Positions 7,261 to 16,513 are shown, counted from the first letter of the stretch. The stretch is DNA of 64,000 nucleotides from an uncultured Flavobacteriales bacterium (GCA_903945495.1 CAJAVU010000070.1:41681-105680); one strand, 5' to 3'. Made by a program: numbers and translations. The notes: generated by a model from the sequence alone, not told the origin.

Positions 7261-9666
7261 CTAATTCCGAAGGATTTTACCGTTTTTTACTAGACTTTCC
7301 AATCGTTCTAAGGTTTTGCGTTCAGCACAAAGCTCAACAAATGCCTTGCGTTCTAAGTCAAGCAGATATTGCTCTGAAACAACAGTGTTTTCACTTAAAT
7401 CACCACCACAAAGAACAAAACCTAGTTTCTCAGAAATCACACGATCGTGGTCTGACATATAATTTCCAGAAAGCATTGAATTCGCACCAACGTAAACAAT
7501 TCCAAGACCTTCTTGTCCCATCACGGTTATGTTTTTCTCACGTTTTGGTGCGATATAGCCTTTGTTTGCTAATTCAATTGCGGCAGCTTTTGCACGTGCA
7601 AGTTGGTGATCACGACTCACAACTACTTCATCGATACCATTTCTTAAATAACCAAGGTCGAATGCTTCATATGCAGAAGTAGAAACTTTTGCTTGACCAA
7701 TGGTTAAGAAGCGCTCTCTCAAACGGTTGATTTTGATATCACCTTCTTTTAATTCTTCAGATAAACGTTTTGCGTATTCTTTGGAACCACCGCCACCTGG
7801 AATTAAACCAACTCCAAATTCAACTAATCCCATGTACAATTCAGCATGCGCTACGACCTTATCTGCGTGCATTGACATTTCACATCCACCACCTAAAGCC
7901 ATGTTGTGAGGAGCAACGATTACAGGAATGTTCGAATAGCGAATGCGCATCATTGTATCTTGGAATGCTTTTACAGCAAAATTCAATTCATCATAATCTT
8001 GCTCAATTGCCATCATGAAAATCATTCCAACATTGGCTCCAGCTGAGAAATTTTGTCCGGTATTTGAAATCACCAAACCTTTGTATTCTTTTTCTGCTAA
8101 GTCGATCGCCTTGTTAATTCCTTCAATTACTCCACCGCCAATTGTATTCATTTTTGTGTGGAATTCTAAGTTCAAAATTCCATCACCAAGATTGACAAGT
8201 GTTGTATCAGAATTGCCCCAAACTTTATTTTCAGAGCGCAAAGCATCTAATAGAACTAGGTTTTCGGTTCCCGGAATTGTTTTGTAGGATTTGGATTGAA
8301 CATCATAATACATTTTTTGGCCTTTTTCCAATTTGTAGAATGATGTAATTCCAGCAGCTTTCATATCTGAAATCCACGCAGCTGCAGTTTTGTTATTGTC
8401 TGCTATTAATTTTAATCCTTGATCTAAACCGAGAATATCCCATGTTTCAAACGGACCAAGTTCCCAACCAAATCCTGCTTTTAACGCATCGTCGATTTTG
8501 TAAAGATCATCTGTTATTTCAGGTAAACGATTGGAAACGTAGGCGAATAGTCCTCCAAACAATTTTCGGTAGAATTCACCGGCCTTATCCATTCCCATGA
8601 ATAACATTTTTGTGCGTTGTTTTAAGTCATCGATTGGCTTTGTCATTTCTAAGGTTGCGAATTTCACCTTTTCAGACGCACGATATTCTAACGTTTTTAA
8701 ATCTAACGCATGAATTTCACTTTTGCCATCCGCTGTTTTTACTTTTTTGTAGAAACCTTGTCCAGATTTAGATCCAAGCCAATTGTTTTCAACCATTTTG
8801 GAAATGTAACCAGGCAATTCAAACAATGCTTTTTCTTCATCTGAAGGACAATTTGCTTTCAAGCCATTTGCTACGTGAACCAAGGTGTCCAAACCAACAA
8901 CATCACATGTTCTGAAAGTGGCAGATTTTGGGCGACCTAAAACAGGTCCAGTTAATTTATCAACTTCTTCAACTGTTAAACCCATTTCTGAAACAGCATG
9001 GAAAAGTGCCATGATTGAATAAACCCCAACTCGATTTGCGATGAAAGCTGGTGTGTCTTTGCACAATACTGTTTTCTTACCAAGGAAGCGTGAGCCATAA
9101 TCCATCAAGAAGTCAATTACTTCAGGTTTTGTTGATGGAGTAGGGATGATTTCCAATAATTGTAAATAGCGCGGTGGATTGAAAAAATGTGTTCCACAGA
9201 AATATGCTTTGAAATCGTCTGATCTTCCATCCAACATCATGTGAATTGGAATTCCAGATGTATTTGATGTAATAAGCGTTCCAGGAGTTCTGTATTTTTC
9301 AACTTGTTCGAAAACAAGTTTTTTGATATCCAAACGCTCAATCACCACTTCAATGACCCAATCACAATTTGCAATTTTCGCCATATCATCGTCAAAGTTT
9401 CCAGTCACAATACGTTGCGCAAATGATTTACGATAAATTGGTGATGGATTTGATTTTACTGCGGTTTCAAGAGATTGATTGACAATTCTGTTTCGAACAG
9501 CTTTTGAGTCAAGGCTTAATCCTTTTTTTGTTTCGTCAGCTGTCAGTTCTTTTGGAGCAATGTCCAATAGAATTACTTCACAGCCAATGTTGGCAAAATG
9601 ACAAGCAATTCTTGAACCCATAACACCAGAACCGAGAACGGCAACCTTTTTAATGTGTGTGTTCAT
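7261..9666 (-). CDS. fadN: FadN-type bifunctional 3-hydroxyacyl-CoA dehydrogenase/enoyl-CoA hydratase
   Basis: 801 residues. The domain order is dehydrogenase first, hydratase last: an NAD-binding Rossmann start VLGSGVMGSR (GxGxxG at 12-17), the 3HCDH C-terminal domains to about residue 450, then a crotonase domain from about 485 to 690. This is the reverse of E. coli FadB and matches Bacillus FadN (about 790 residues). Both crotonase glutamates are kept, in GGGCEMSMHAD and in LVEFGVGLIPGGGG. It would carry out hydration and NAD-linked oxidation of 2-enoyl-CoA. It is translated from ATG 9666, only 10 bp after the MarR-type regulator, so the two are co-transcribed. The fadA gene follows after the inserted S23-type gene. 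Confidence 0.94.
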   Translation of the reverse strand: MNTHIKKVAVLGSGVMGSRIACHFANIGCEVILLDIAPKELTADETKKGLSLDSKAVRNRIVNQSLETAVKSNPSPIYRKSFAQRIVTGNFDDDMAKIANCDWVIEVVIERLDIKKLVFEQVEKYRTPGTLITSNTSGIPIHMMLDGRSDDFKAYFCGTHFFNPPRYLQLLEIIPTPSTKPEVIDFLMDYGSRFLGKKTVLCKDTPAFIANRVGVYSIMALFHAVSEMGLTVEEVDKLTGPVLGRPKSATFRTCDVVGLDTLVHVANGLKANCPSDEEKALFELPGYISKMVENNWLGSKSGQGFYKKVKTADGKSEIHALDLKTLEYRASEKVKFATLEMTKPIDDLKQRTKMLFMGMDKAGEFYRKLFGGLFAYVSNRLPEITDDLYKIDDALKAGFGWELGPFETWDILGLDQGLKLIADNNKTAAAWISDMKAAGITSFYKLEKGQKMYYDVQSKSYKTIPGTENLVLLDALRSENKVWGNSDTTLVNLGDGILNLEFHTKMNTIGGGVIEGINKAIDLAEKEYKGLVISNTGQNFSAGANVGMIFMMAIEQDYDELNFAVKAFQDTMMRIRYSNIPVIVAPHNMALGGGCEMSMHADKVVAHAELYMGLVEFGVGLIPGGGGSKEYAKRLSEELKEGDIKINRLRERFLTIGQAKVSTSAYEAFDLGYLRNGIDEVVVSRDHQLARAKAAAIELANKGYIAPKREKNITVMGQEGLGIVYVGANSMLSGNYMSDHDRVISEKLGFVLCGGDLSENTVVSEQYLLDLERKAFVELCAERKTLERLESLVKNGKILRN

Positions 9667-9676
9667 ACTTTTCAGG

Positions 9677-10126
9677 TTAATCTATTTTATTGTTTTTTAA
9701 TTCTTCTTCTATCAATTCGTCTACTTGAGCTGCAACTTCGAAAAATGCTTGAAGCTTCGATTTCGGAATCTTTGCATAAATACGCTCATTGAAACCAACG
9801 ACGAAATTGCGCACCATTTTACGCATTTCAACACCGTCAGGAGTCAAAAAGATTAAGACTTTACGCTTGTCAACTAAATCTTCTTCACGACGAATTAAAC
9901 CACGTTCTTCCATGGTTTTAATCGTTCTAGAAAGCGAAGTTGGTTCCATTCCCATGCGAGGGCCGAGTTGCGTACTTGGTGTACCTTCTTTGTCAACAGA
10001 CATTAAAATGAAACCAATCGACATGGTTAAATCGTGTTCTGCTGCACGTTGGTTATACATTCGAGAAATTCGATGCCACGAATGTCTCACTACAAAATCA
10101 AATAATAATTCAGGTTTTTCTGCCAT
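9677..10126 (-). CDS. MarR-family transcriptional regulator of the fad unit
   Basis: 149 residues, a typical MarR winged helix: helices from HSWHRISRMYNQRAAEHDL, the recognition region GMEPTSLSRTIKTMEERGLI, and the wing RREEDLVDKRKVLIFLTPDG with the conserved D-R pattern. It is the first gene of the fadN-fadA transcript (10-bp gap), so it probably autoregulates and controls beta-oxidation, with an acyl-CoA as likely ligand; the ligand is inference. Two palindromes lie just upstream of its ATG. One of them recurs upstream of fadE, which supports a small regulon. Confidence 0.9.
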   Translation of the reverse strand: MAEKPELLFDFVVRHSWHRISRMYNQRAAEHDLTMSIGFILMSVDKEGTPSTQLGPRMGMEPTSLSRTIKTMEERGLIRREEDLVDKRKVLIFLTPDGVEMRKMVRNFVVGFNERIYAKIPKSKLQAFFEVAAQVDELIEEELKNNKID

Positions 10127-10133
10127 ACATATA

Positions 10134-10159
10134 TTTTAGCACGCTTAAATGTACTAAAA
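10134..10159. promoter_or_regulatory. 26-bp imperfect palindrome in the marR promoter, candidate operator
   Basis: TTTTAG and CTAAAA arms flank a centre with further symmetry (nAC..TTAA..GTn); 20 of 26 positions match the reverse complement. It begins 7 bp upstream of the marR ATG and contains TACATTTA, one base from the -7 consensus TAnnTTTG. Binding there would block transcription. Confidence 0.55.
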
Positions 10160-10163
10160 TATT

Positions 10164-10176
10164 TTATGCTTGCATA
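10164..10176. promoter_or_regulatory. Shared motif TTATGCTTGCATA upstream of marR-fadN-fadA
   Basis: This is the same 13-mer as at 1752-1764 apart from the central base. It lies between the likely -33 and -7 regions of the marR promoter. It is a candidate operator of the beta-oxidation regulon. Confidence 0.5.
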
Positions 10177-10225
10177 TAAAAATTGATTTTTTTCAAGAAA
10201 AGATTGAACTTGAAATTATGCCTGT

Positions 10226-10633
10226 TTACCAGCAATCTTGGGAAATGTGGACAGTACCTTTAAATAGAGAGATTAACTTGTTTTCTTGATTGGTAATTTC
10301 CACTTCGTAAATTCCAGTTGTTCTGCCACGATGCATTTCTTTAGCCTTTGCCGTTAAAACATCACCTAATTTAGCAGGGCGAATGTGTGAAATGGAAGTT
10401 TCAAGACTTACGCATTTGTTGCCGCGTGAATTAGATGCGAATGCCAAAGCAGAATCAGAAAGGGAATAGGAAATACCTCCGTGAAGAATTTCGAAGCCGT
10501 TTAGCATTTCGGCATGCACAGTTGTGGATAGTTCACAAAATCCTAAACCAAGTGAATGAACTGATAAATTCATCCACTTGCTAAAGGCATCTTTTTCAAG
10601 CATGATTCCGACAATTTCTTCAGGCGATTTCAT
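10226..10633 (-). CDS. PaaI-like hotdog-fold acyl-CoA thioesterase
   Basis: 135 residues, a single hotdog domain. The PaaI signature is HGGISYSLSDSALAFASNSRG, with the Asp of LSDSA as the likely catalytic residue. SLETSISHIRPAKLGDVLTAKA and the final strand with HI follow as in the family. PaaI enzymes hydrolyse hydroxylated phenylacetyl-CoA and other blocked acyl-CoA esters to free CoA. No paa ring-degradation gene is in the window, so a general role beside beta-oxidation is more likely. It is on the same strand as marR with a 99-bp gap that holds the candidate operators. Confidence 0.87.
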   Translation of the reverse strand: MKSPEEIVGIMLEKDAFSKWMNLSVHSLGLGFCELSTTVHAEMLNGFEILHGGISYSLSDSALAFASNSRGNKCVSLETSISHIRPAKLGDVLTAKAKEMHRGRTTGIYEVEITNQENKLISLFKGTVHISQDCW

Positions 10634-10657
10634 GGTTGTAATATGTTGAGAAAGCGA

Positions 10658-11137
10658 TTATGCTTCGATTGCACGATTTAACAATGTAATCATTGCTAAT
10701 GTTACAATAAATAATTGTGTTGCTGTTTCGTCATCCAATGTCGTTCCATCTTCATCTTCTGTTGAAATTTCCATGGCCATGAATTGTGTTAATTCAGGTT
10801 GATCACAGAAATCTTCCAATACTTCGTCGTCGTCATTTTCAAAATATGCATCCAACATGTCGAAGTATGGTTCTTCGAAAGCATCAATATCTTCTTCTGT
10901 TACGAGTCTGATTTTTAATCCTTCAGTATCAAAACATTCAGAAATAAGACAATAATAATAGATTAGTAAACCTTCTAATTTTTCGTTTTGATATTCGATT
11001 GCAGCTGACATGACGTAGCTCAATAATGTTTGCTGTGCGAGAGCATATTTTTCTGATAATTGCTCTAAACCATCGTCATCTAAATTGTCAACTTTCTTAA
11101 TTGCAGTTTCAATACTTGCGAAGGATACGTGTTTCAT
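10658..11137 (-). CDS. Acidic hypothetical protein
   Basis: 159 residues, no family recognised. The protein is very acidic (runs such as ENDDDEVLEDF and STEDEDGTTLDDE), without signal peptide. A mainly helical composition and one hydrophobic stretch near the C-terminus (ATQLFIVTLAMITLL) suggest a soluble helical protein. The gene ends 24 bp before the thioesterase gene on the same strand and could be its operon partner. Coding is supported by an intact frame, an ATG start and the orderly spacing to its neighbour. Confidence 0.75.
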   Translation of the reverse strand: MKHVSFASIETAIKKVDNLDDDGLEQLSEKYALAQQTLLSYVMSAAIEYQNEKLEGLLIYYYCLISECFDTEGLKIRLVTEEDIDAFEEPYFDMLDAYFENDDDEVLEDFCDQPELTQFMAMEISTEDEDGTTLDDETATQLFIVTLAMITLLNRAIEA

Positions 11138-11222
11138 CTTTACTAATTTTTGGTAAAGTTACTGAATATTTGGGAATGAGAAGTTTTCAAAAAAAGCATA
11201 GCAACGATTCTTCAAAATCTCT

Positions 11223-11230
11223 TACATTTG
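11223..11230 (+). promoter_or_regulatory. Candidate -7 element for the DUF2461 gene
   Basis: TACATTTG fits TAnnTTTG and lies 16 nt upstream of the ATG at 11247. A -33 element is not obvious. Confidence 0.5.
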
Positions 11231-11246
11231 AATAAATTAAAATACC

Positions 11247-11921
11247 ATGGCATTTTTTACCCCTGATTTTTTACAGTTTTTCATTGAATTAGCACCGAAC
11301 AATCACAAAGATTGGTTTGATTTGAATCGCAAACGTTATGAAAAATCTGTTAAAGAACCTTTTAAGGATTTTGTGGAACACATGATCAAAGAAATTGCTA
11401 AAACCGACGCAAGTTTCAAAGATTTGGAGGCAAAGGATTGTATTTTTCGAATCAATCGCGATATCCGTTTTTCAAAAGATAAAACTCCTTACAAAATGAA
11501 TGTTTCAGCAGTTGTTGCTCCTGAAGGAAAGAAAAGCAAGGCTGTAAATGGTGTTTATTTTGAGTTTGGTCCTGAGCATGTGCGCGTTTATGGAGGAGTT
11601 TATGAAATCGATAAAGAGGATTTATTGACAGTTCGTGAAGGAATCGCAAATGATTTGAAAGGTTTTCAAGAAGCGTATTCAAATCCGAGATTCAAAAAAG
11701 TATTTGGAACGATTTTAGGAGAAAAAAATAAAGTAATTCCAAAAGAATTGAAAGAAGCAGCAGAGAAAGAGCCCTTGATTTTTAATAAACAATGGTATTT
11801 TTACGCGCAATTTGATGCTGAAACAGTGTTGGATCCGAAATTAGATCAATTGTTGTTGGATTGTTTTGAAGCAGGAAAACCGGTTGAGCACTACTTTAAT
11901 AAATTAATAAAACGAAATTAA
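11247..11921 (+). CDS. DUF2461 (TIGR02453) family protein
   Basis: 224 residues, the usual family length. Typical features are the start FFTPDFLQFFIELAPNNHKDWFD, then NRDIRFSKDKTPYK and a C-terminal FYAQFDAETVLDP. No biochemical function is established for the family as far as I know. The protein looks cytosolic, with no signal peptide or membrane segment. It is transcribed alone or with the peptidase 40 bp downstream; a TAnnTTTG element precedes it. Confidence 0.88.
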   Translation: MAFFTPDFLQFFIELAPNNHKDWFDLNRKRYEKSVKEPFKDFVEHMIKEIAKTDASFKDLEAKDCIFRINRDIRFSKDKTPYKMNVSAVVAPEGKKSKAVNGVYFEFGPEHVRVYGGVYEIDKEDLLTVREGIANDLKGFQEAYSNPRFKKVFGTILGEKNKVIPKELKEAAEKEPLIFNKQWYFYAQFDAETVLDPKLDQLLLDCFEAGKPVEHYFNKLIKRN

Positions 11922-11961
11922 TCACACGCTAGAAAGTCACTTTTTAGTTAAATAACACGAT

Positions 11962-14094
11962 ATGTTTAAACACATTTTACTTATTGGAGCACTTGTATTA
12001 ACGAGTGGAACTTTTGCTCAGAAGAAAGAGTTAACGTTAAAAGACGCTGTGTCGAATCAGTACCGTTCGCTTGGTCCAGATCGATTGTATGGTTTTCAAT
12101 GGATTCCAAATACAGATGCTTATTCTTTTTTCAGCAAGAACTATCAAACAGTTTACAAGTCATCTGCAATAACGAAAGAAGATCGTGAGTTGCTTACAAT
12201 TCAAGCGTTTAATACAGCTTGTAAAAGCGAGATGACTAGTTTCTTTGGATTGCAATGGAAAAATGAGAATGAGTTTTACTTGAATGATGGAGTACATTAT
12301 TATTTGTATAACACATCTACTGGAGTTGGTAAAATGCTTCATACGATAGATGGAGAAGTTGGAGCGACCTTGTTTTCAAACGCAACAGAAAACGTGGCGT
12401 ATACCATTGAAAATAATGTGTTCATTCATACATTGGATGGTTTGAAACTGGTTGTTACATCAAATTCAGACAAAAACATCGTTTCTGGTCAAGCAATTGC
12501 GCGCAGTGAGTTTGGAATTTCTGGAGGTTTATTTTGGTCTCCAAATGGACAGCACCTAGCTTTTTACCAAAAAGATGAAACGAATGTACACGATTATCCA
12601 TTAGTTGATATCAATCAAACACCGGGTGAATTGACGCCGATTAAATATCCAATGGCAGGACAAAAATCAGAGAATCCTAAAGTTGGAATTTACCATTTGG
12701 CAAAAAAAGCAACTGTTTTTATTACACCAAAAGGGGCTGCGGATGACTATTTAACGAATATCACTTTTACGCCAGATAACAATTATGTTGTGATCGCAGA
12801 AGTGAACAGAGATCAAAATCACATGTGGTTAAATGTCTATGATGTTAAAACAGGTGTTTTTGTTAAAACGTTGTTGGAAGAATCAAATGACAAATGGGTA
12901 GAACCAGAACATCCAGCATATTTCCCAAGTGAAAAGTCAAACAACTTCATTTGGATTTCTGAAATCGATGGGTTTAATAACTTGTATTACTATGATTTCA
13001 CTGGGAAATTGATTAAAAAGTTGACTTCAAACAAATTTGTTGCAAAAGACATATTGGAAACGAAAAACGGAGGCAAATTGATTTATTTCTCAGCAACTGG
13101 ACCAAATGGAATGAATACCATGGTTTATTCGGTTGATTTGTCAGCGAAACAAACATTGGTTACCAAAATGGAAGGTACGCATGAGTTTTCTTTGACGACA
13201 AGCGGTAAATATTTCTATGATGCTTTTTCTAGCCATACTGTTCCGCATAAAGCAGAGATTTTTGCAGCAAATGGAAAAACTATTAAATTCTTAATTGAGA
13301 GCAAAGAGAAATTAGCTGATTATGCAATTGGAACTGCGGATATTTCAACATTAACAGGTAAGGATGGTTCAATTTTGTATACACGTTTGATTAAACCAAG
13401 CAACTTCGATCCAACAAAAAAATACCCAGTTCTTGTATATGTTTACGGAGGTCCACATGCGCAACTTGTGACAAATTCATGGTTGGATGGCGCGAATTTA
13501 TGGATGTATTGGATGGCTGAACAAGGGTATCTAGTTTACACATTGGATGGTCGTGGATCAGGTGAAAGAGGTTTTGCATTTGAATCACAAATCCACCGCC
13601 AATTAGGAACTGTTGAAATGGAAGATCAATTGACGGGGGTTAACTATTTGAAATCTTTACCTTATGTTGATGCAAATCGTTTAGCTGTTCACGGTTGGTC
13701 ATTTGGAGGATTCATGACAACTTCATTGATGTTGAGAAATCCAGGAGTGTTCCAAGTTGGTGTTGCTGGTGGACCTGTAACGGATTGGAAGTATTATGAA
13801 ATTATGTACGGAGAGCGTTACATGGATCGTCCAGAACAAAATCCAAAAGGATATGAGCAAGCAAGTTTGTTGACACATGCTGGAAATCTAAAAGGAGATT
13901 TGTTATTGATTCATGGAACTGTTGATGATGTGGTTGTGATGCAACACAATTTTGCCTTGGTGAAAAAGTTTGTTGATCTTGGAATTCAAATGGATTTCTT
14001 CCCGTATCCAATGCATAAGCACAATGTGACAGGTAAAGATCGCGTTCATTTGATGGAAAAAGTGTTGACCTATGTGATTGAAAATAATAAATAA
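11962..14094 (+). CDS. S9 family dipeptidyl-peptidase IV-like serine protease
   Basis: 710 residues with a cleavable signal peptide (LLIGALVLTSGTFAQ), hence periplasmic. The N-terminal part to about residue 450 is the DPPIV beta-propeller; the rest is an alpha/beta-hydrolase. The nucleophile is Ser580 in GWSFGG, the acid is Asp655 or Asp656 in HGTVDDVV, and the His is most likely His687 in PMHKHNVTG. Such enzymes remove N-terminal dipeptides, often Xaa-Pro, during peptide use. The protein has no C-terminal sorting domain, so it is not an obvious type IX cargo. An intrinsic terminator follows 17 bp after the stop codon. Confidence 0.92.
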   Translation: MFKHILLIGALVLTSGTFAQKKELTLKDAVSNQYRSLGPDRLYGFQWIPNTDAYSFFSKNYQTVYKSSAITKEDRELLTIQAFNTACKSEMTSFFGLQWKNENEFYLNDGVHYYLYNTSTGVGKMLHTIDGEVGATLFSNATENVAYTIENNVFIHTLDGLKLVVTSNSDKNIVSGQAIARSEFGISGGLFWSPNGQHLAFYQKDETNVHDYPLVDINQTPGELTPIKYPMAGQKSENPKVGIYHLAKKATVFITPKGAADDYLTNITFTPDNNYVVIAEVNRDQNHMWLNVYDVKTGVFVKTLLEESNDKWVEPEHPAYFPSEKSNNFIWISEIDGFNNLYYYDFTGKLIKKLTSNKFVAKDILETKNGGKLIYFSATGPNGMNTMVYSVDLSAKQTLVTKMEGTHEFSLTTSGKYFYDAFSSHTVPHKAEIFAANGKTIKFLIESKEKLADYAIGTADISTLTGKDGSILYTRLIKPSNFDPTKKYPVLVYVYGGPHAQLVTNSWLDGANLWMYWMAEQGYLVYTLDGRGSGERGFAFESQIHRQLGTVEMEDQLTGVNYLKSLPYVDANRLAVHGWSFGGFMTTSLMLRNPGVFQVGVAGGPVTDWKYYEIMYGERYMDRPEQNPKGYEQASLLTHAGNLKGDLLLIHGTVDDVVVMQHNFALVKKFVDLGIQMDFFPYPMHKHNVTGKDRVHLMEKVLTYVIENNK

Positions 14095-14111
14095 ACTAGA
14101 CATTAATTTGA

Positions 14112-14143
14112 AAAGAGGTAACGAAAAGTTGCCTCTTTTTTTT
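14112..14143 (+). terminator. Intrinsic terminator after the S9 peptidase gene
   Basis: AAGAGGTAAC and GTTGCCTCTT pair with one G-T wobble around a short loop, followed by a run of eight T. The T-run also overlaps the -33 element of the next promoter. Confidence 0.88.
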
Positions 14144-14174
14144 GTCTAATAAATAAAAATGACTAAATTTGTCA
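14141..14174 (+). promoter_or_regulatory. Promoter of the Fic gene with overlapping palindrome
   Basis: TTTG (14141-14144) and TAAATTTG (14164-14171) are 19 nt apart, as in Bacteroidota promoters. The -7 element lies inside the palindrome TGACTAAATTTGTCA (14160-14174), with outer arms TGAC/GTCA. The downstream protein has its own HTH domain, so autorepression is plausible. Confidence 0.6.
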
Positions 14175-14188
14175 AGAATTAAAATGTC

Positions 14189-15235
14189 ATGAAAACTTTA
14201 TTGAAAACACAACGCAAAGCACTCGGTTTAAAATCTCGTGAATTGGCACAATTAATTGGTGTTGATCAAGCTTTGATTTCAAAATTTGAAAGTGGAGAGC
14301 GAATTCCAACAGAAATTCAGGTTATAAGTTTGGAAAGTGTTTTAAAAATTCAAGATAAACAATTGACAATTTTGTGGTTGAAGGAAAAAATTCTTCAAGA
14401 ATTAAACTACCATCCAAATGCATCAGATGCAATTCAATTGGTAAGAGAAGAAATTGAATCATATTCCAAACAATCCACTATTACTTTATCTCAAGATATT
14501 AATGATTTACTTGAAGAAATTGATGCGTTAAAGGCACAACTGGATAATATTCGTCAAATGGATAGCTACAGAATAACGGAAGCGCTAGAATTAGAATATA
14601 CATTTGAAAGCAATCGCATCGAAGGAAATACATTGACATTGCAAGAAACAGATTTAGTAATCAATGAAGGTCTGACCATTTCAGGAAAAAGTATGCGCGA
14701 GCATCTTGAGGCTGTAAATCATAATGAAGCCATTGAATACATTAAAGATTTGATGAAACGCGCTATTTCTATGAATGAAAGAGAATTGTTGGTTGTTCAC
14801 AATTTAATTCTGCGTGGAATTATGCCGGAACATGCTGGAAAGTATAGAAATGTGCAAGTGATGATCAAAGGAAGTTCTCACATGCCTCCACAACCTTATC
14901 TTGTTTCAAAACAAATGGAGGACTTGTTTGCGTGGTATGCACAAGTAAAAAACCAATTGCATCCAGTTGTTTTAGCTGCAGAAATGCATGAGCGTCTTGT
15001 AACAATTCATCCATTTATTGATGGAAATGGCAGAACATCACGTTTGTTAATGAATTTGATTTTGTTAAGTTCTGGTTATGTAATTGCAAACATTAAAGGC
15101 GATTATGAAAGCCGAAAAGCATATTACACAGCACTAGAAAGTGTCCAGGTCAATAAAAGTAAAGATGAATTTATTCGACTTGTTGCAAATGTTGAAAAGC
15201 AATGCCTGGTAAGATACTTGTCAATTTTAACATAA
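14189..15235 (+). CDS. Fic-domain AMP-transferase with N-terminal XRE-type HTH
   Basis: 348 residues. An XRE-type helix-turn-helix occupies residues 4-60 (LKSRELAQLIGVDQALISKFESGER), a helical linker spans about 65-130, and the Fic domain fills the rest. The catalytic motif HPFIDGNGR is intact at 274-282. SNRIEG (141-146) fits the [S/T]xxxE[G/N] inhibitory motif on the N-terminal side, so this is a class II, autoinhibited Fic protein. Active Fic enzymes usually transfer AMP to Ser, Thr or Tyr of a target. No antitoxin or secretion partner is adjacent. The HTH suggests that it also binds its own promoter, which carries a palindrome. The target is unknown. Confidence 0.9.
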   Translation: MKTLLKTQRKALGLKSRELAQLIGVDQALISKFESGERIPTEIQVISLESVLKIQDKQLTILWLKEKILQELNYHPNASDAIQLVREEIESYSKQSTITLSQDINDLLEEIDALKAQLDNIRQMDSYRITEALELEYTFESNRIEGNTLTLQETDLVINEGLTISGKSMREHLEAVNHNEAIEYIKDLMKRAISMNERELLVVHNLILRGIMPEHAGKYRNVQVMIKGSSHMPPQPYLVSKQMEDLFAWYAQVKNQLHPVVLAAEMHERLVTIHPFIDGNGRTSRLLMNLILLSSGYVIANIKGDYESRKAYYTALESVQVNKSKDEFIRLVANVEKQCLVRYLSILT

Positions 15236-15262
15236 AGGTTCAGAATTAAAAGCTGGACCTTT

Positions 15263-16513
15263 TTATATTTCATCGTAATAAAAGGGAAATTCGAAACTAA
15301 ATACAATACCATTTTCTGGATTATTTTTAAAATCTACTGAGCCATCTAATTGCTCTGTTAATGTTTCAATTAATTCCAAACCGAAACCTTTTTCTACTGT
15401 AGATGTGAAACCTTTTCCATTGTCTTTAAAGGTCAAATGAACGTTAGCAGCAGTTTTTACAGATTTTATTGTTATTATTCCAGTAGCATCTATCCCATGT
15501 TTTAGTGAGTTTGAAACCAATTCATTCAAAATGAGTCCAAACGGTACAATATTATTTTGAGGAACAATTCCATCTTGAACATCTATTTCTAATGTTATTT
15601 TTTGATTGTTTTGATAAAGAGCAATCAAATCCTTTATAAGAAGTTTTAAATAGTTAGCTGTGATTGAATAGCTCATTTTATCTAATGTGTACAATCGCTC
15701 ATGGATCAAGGCCATAGCGTGAATTCTTTTTTGCGACAATTCAAAAACTTCTAGAGCAGCAGGATCTTTAATCTCATGGGATTGTAATCGAAGAATACTA
15801 TTCACCACCTGAAGATTATTTTTTACACGATGATGAATTTCTTTCAACATGATTGTTTTCTCTGCGTGTTGCTCTTCGATTAATTTATTTTTTGCAATTA
15901 GTAAGTTGTTTTGTTCTTTCAGTGCTACCTCAGAATTTCGAGACGTCAATAAATACAATTGTGTTAGGTAAAGTATTAAAAAGGTAGTTAAAGTTACCTC
16001 AACAATGAACGTAACTAAGTGAATGTTTGGGTCGAAATGTGCGAGCTCCATTGCATGATACATTTCAAAATGTCGGTATAAAACATAGGCTGCAGAACCA
16101 ATTATACCAAATCCGATTCCCCAATAAATACCTAGGTTAAACACAACGAAAAGCAATAACATACAAAGCCAATAAGGGTAGCCGATGTGAAGAATGGTCT
16201 CATTGAAAAGTAGGTTTGTTACAGCTAGAATTAATATCACAACCGACAAGAAAATGGATGATATCTTTATATTCTTTGAATATTTCAAGTAAAATAAAAA
16301 CATTAATCCCATGAACCAGCTTCCTGAAACCGTAAAAACTGAAAAATTTGCACCAACTGCGAAAAGCAGAATTGAGAATAAAATAAATAAACTTAACGTG
16401 AAAAAAGGGAAGTCAAAAATTAAATTAATCTTGGCTTTTTGGTAAAAATCATCTGTTTCATTGAGTAGTTCACCAATGAACCAATCCTTAATATTTCGAT
16501 AGAGTTTTATCAT
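15263..16513 (-). CDS. Membrane sensor histidine kinase, HisKA_2 type
   Basis: 416 residues from ATG 16513; a longer frame would need a TTG start. About six membrane helices lie in residues 30-190, then a short coiled coil leads to the HisKA_2 phosphorylation box EIHHRVKNNLQVVNSI (first His at 227). The ATPase domain has NELVSNSLKHG, DNGKGF and GFGLELI. This type often pairs with a stand-alone response regulator, but none is adjacent. No periplasmic sensor domain is visible; the signal may be sensed within the membrane part. The gene is convergent with fic. Confidence 0.88.
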   Translation of the reverse strand: MIKLYRNIKDWFIGELLNETDDFYQKAKINLIFDFPFFTLSLFILFSILLFAVGANFSVFTVSGSWFMGLMFLFYLKYSKNIKISSIFLSVVILILAVTNLLFNETILHIGYPYWLCMLLLFVVFNLGIYWGIGFGIIGSAAYVLYRHFEMYHAMELAHFDPNIHLVTFIVEVTLTTFLILYLTQLYLLTSRNSEVALKEQNNLLIAKNKLIEEQHAEKTIMLKEIHHRVKNNLQVVNSILRLQSHEIKDPAALEVFELSQKRIHAMALIHERLYTLDKMSYSITANYLKLLIKDLIALYQNNQKITLEIDVQDGIVPQNNIVPFGLILNELVSNSLKHGIDATGIITIKSVKTAANVHLTFKDNGKGFTSTVEKGFGLELIETLTEQLDGSVDFKNNPENGIVFSFEFPFYYDEI

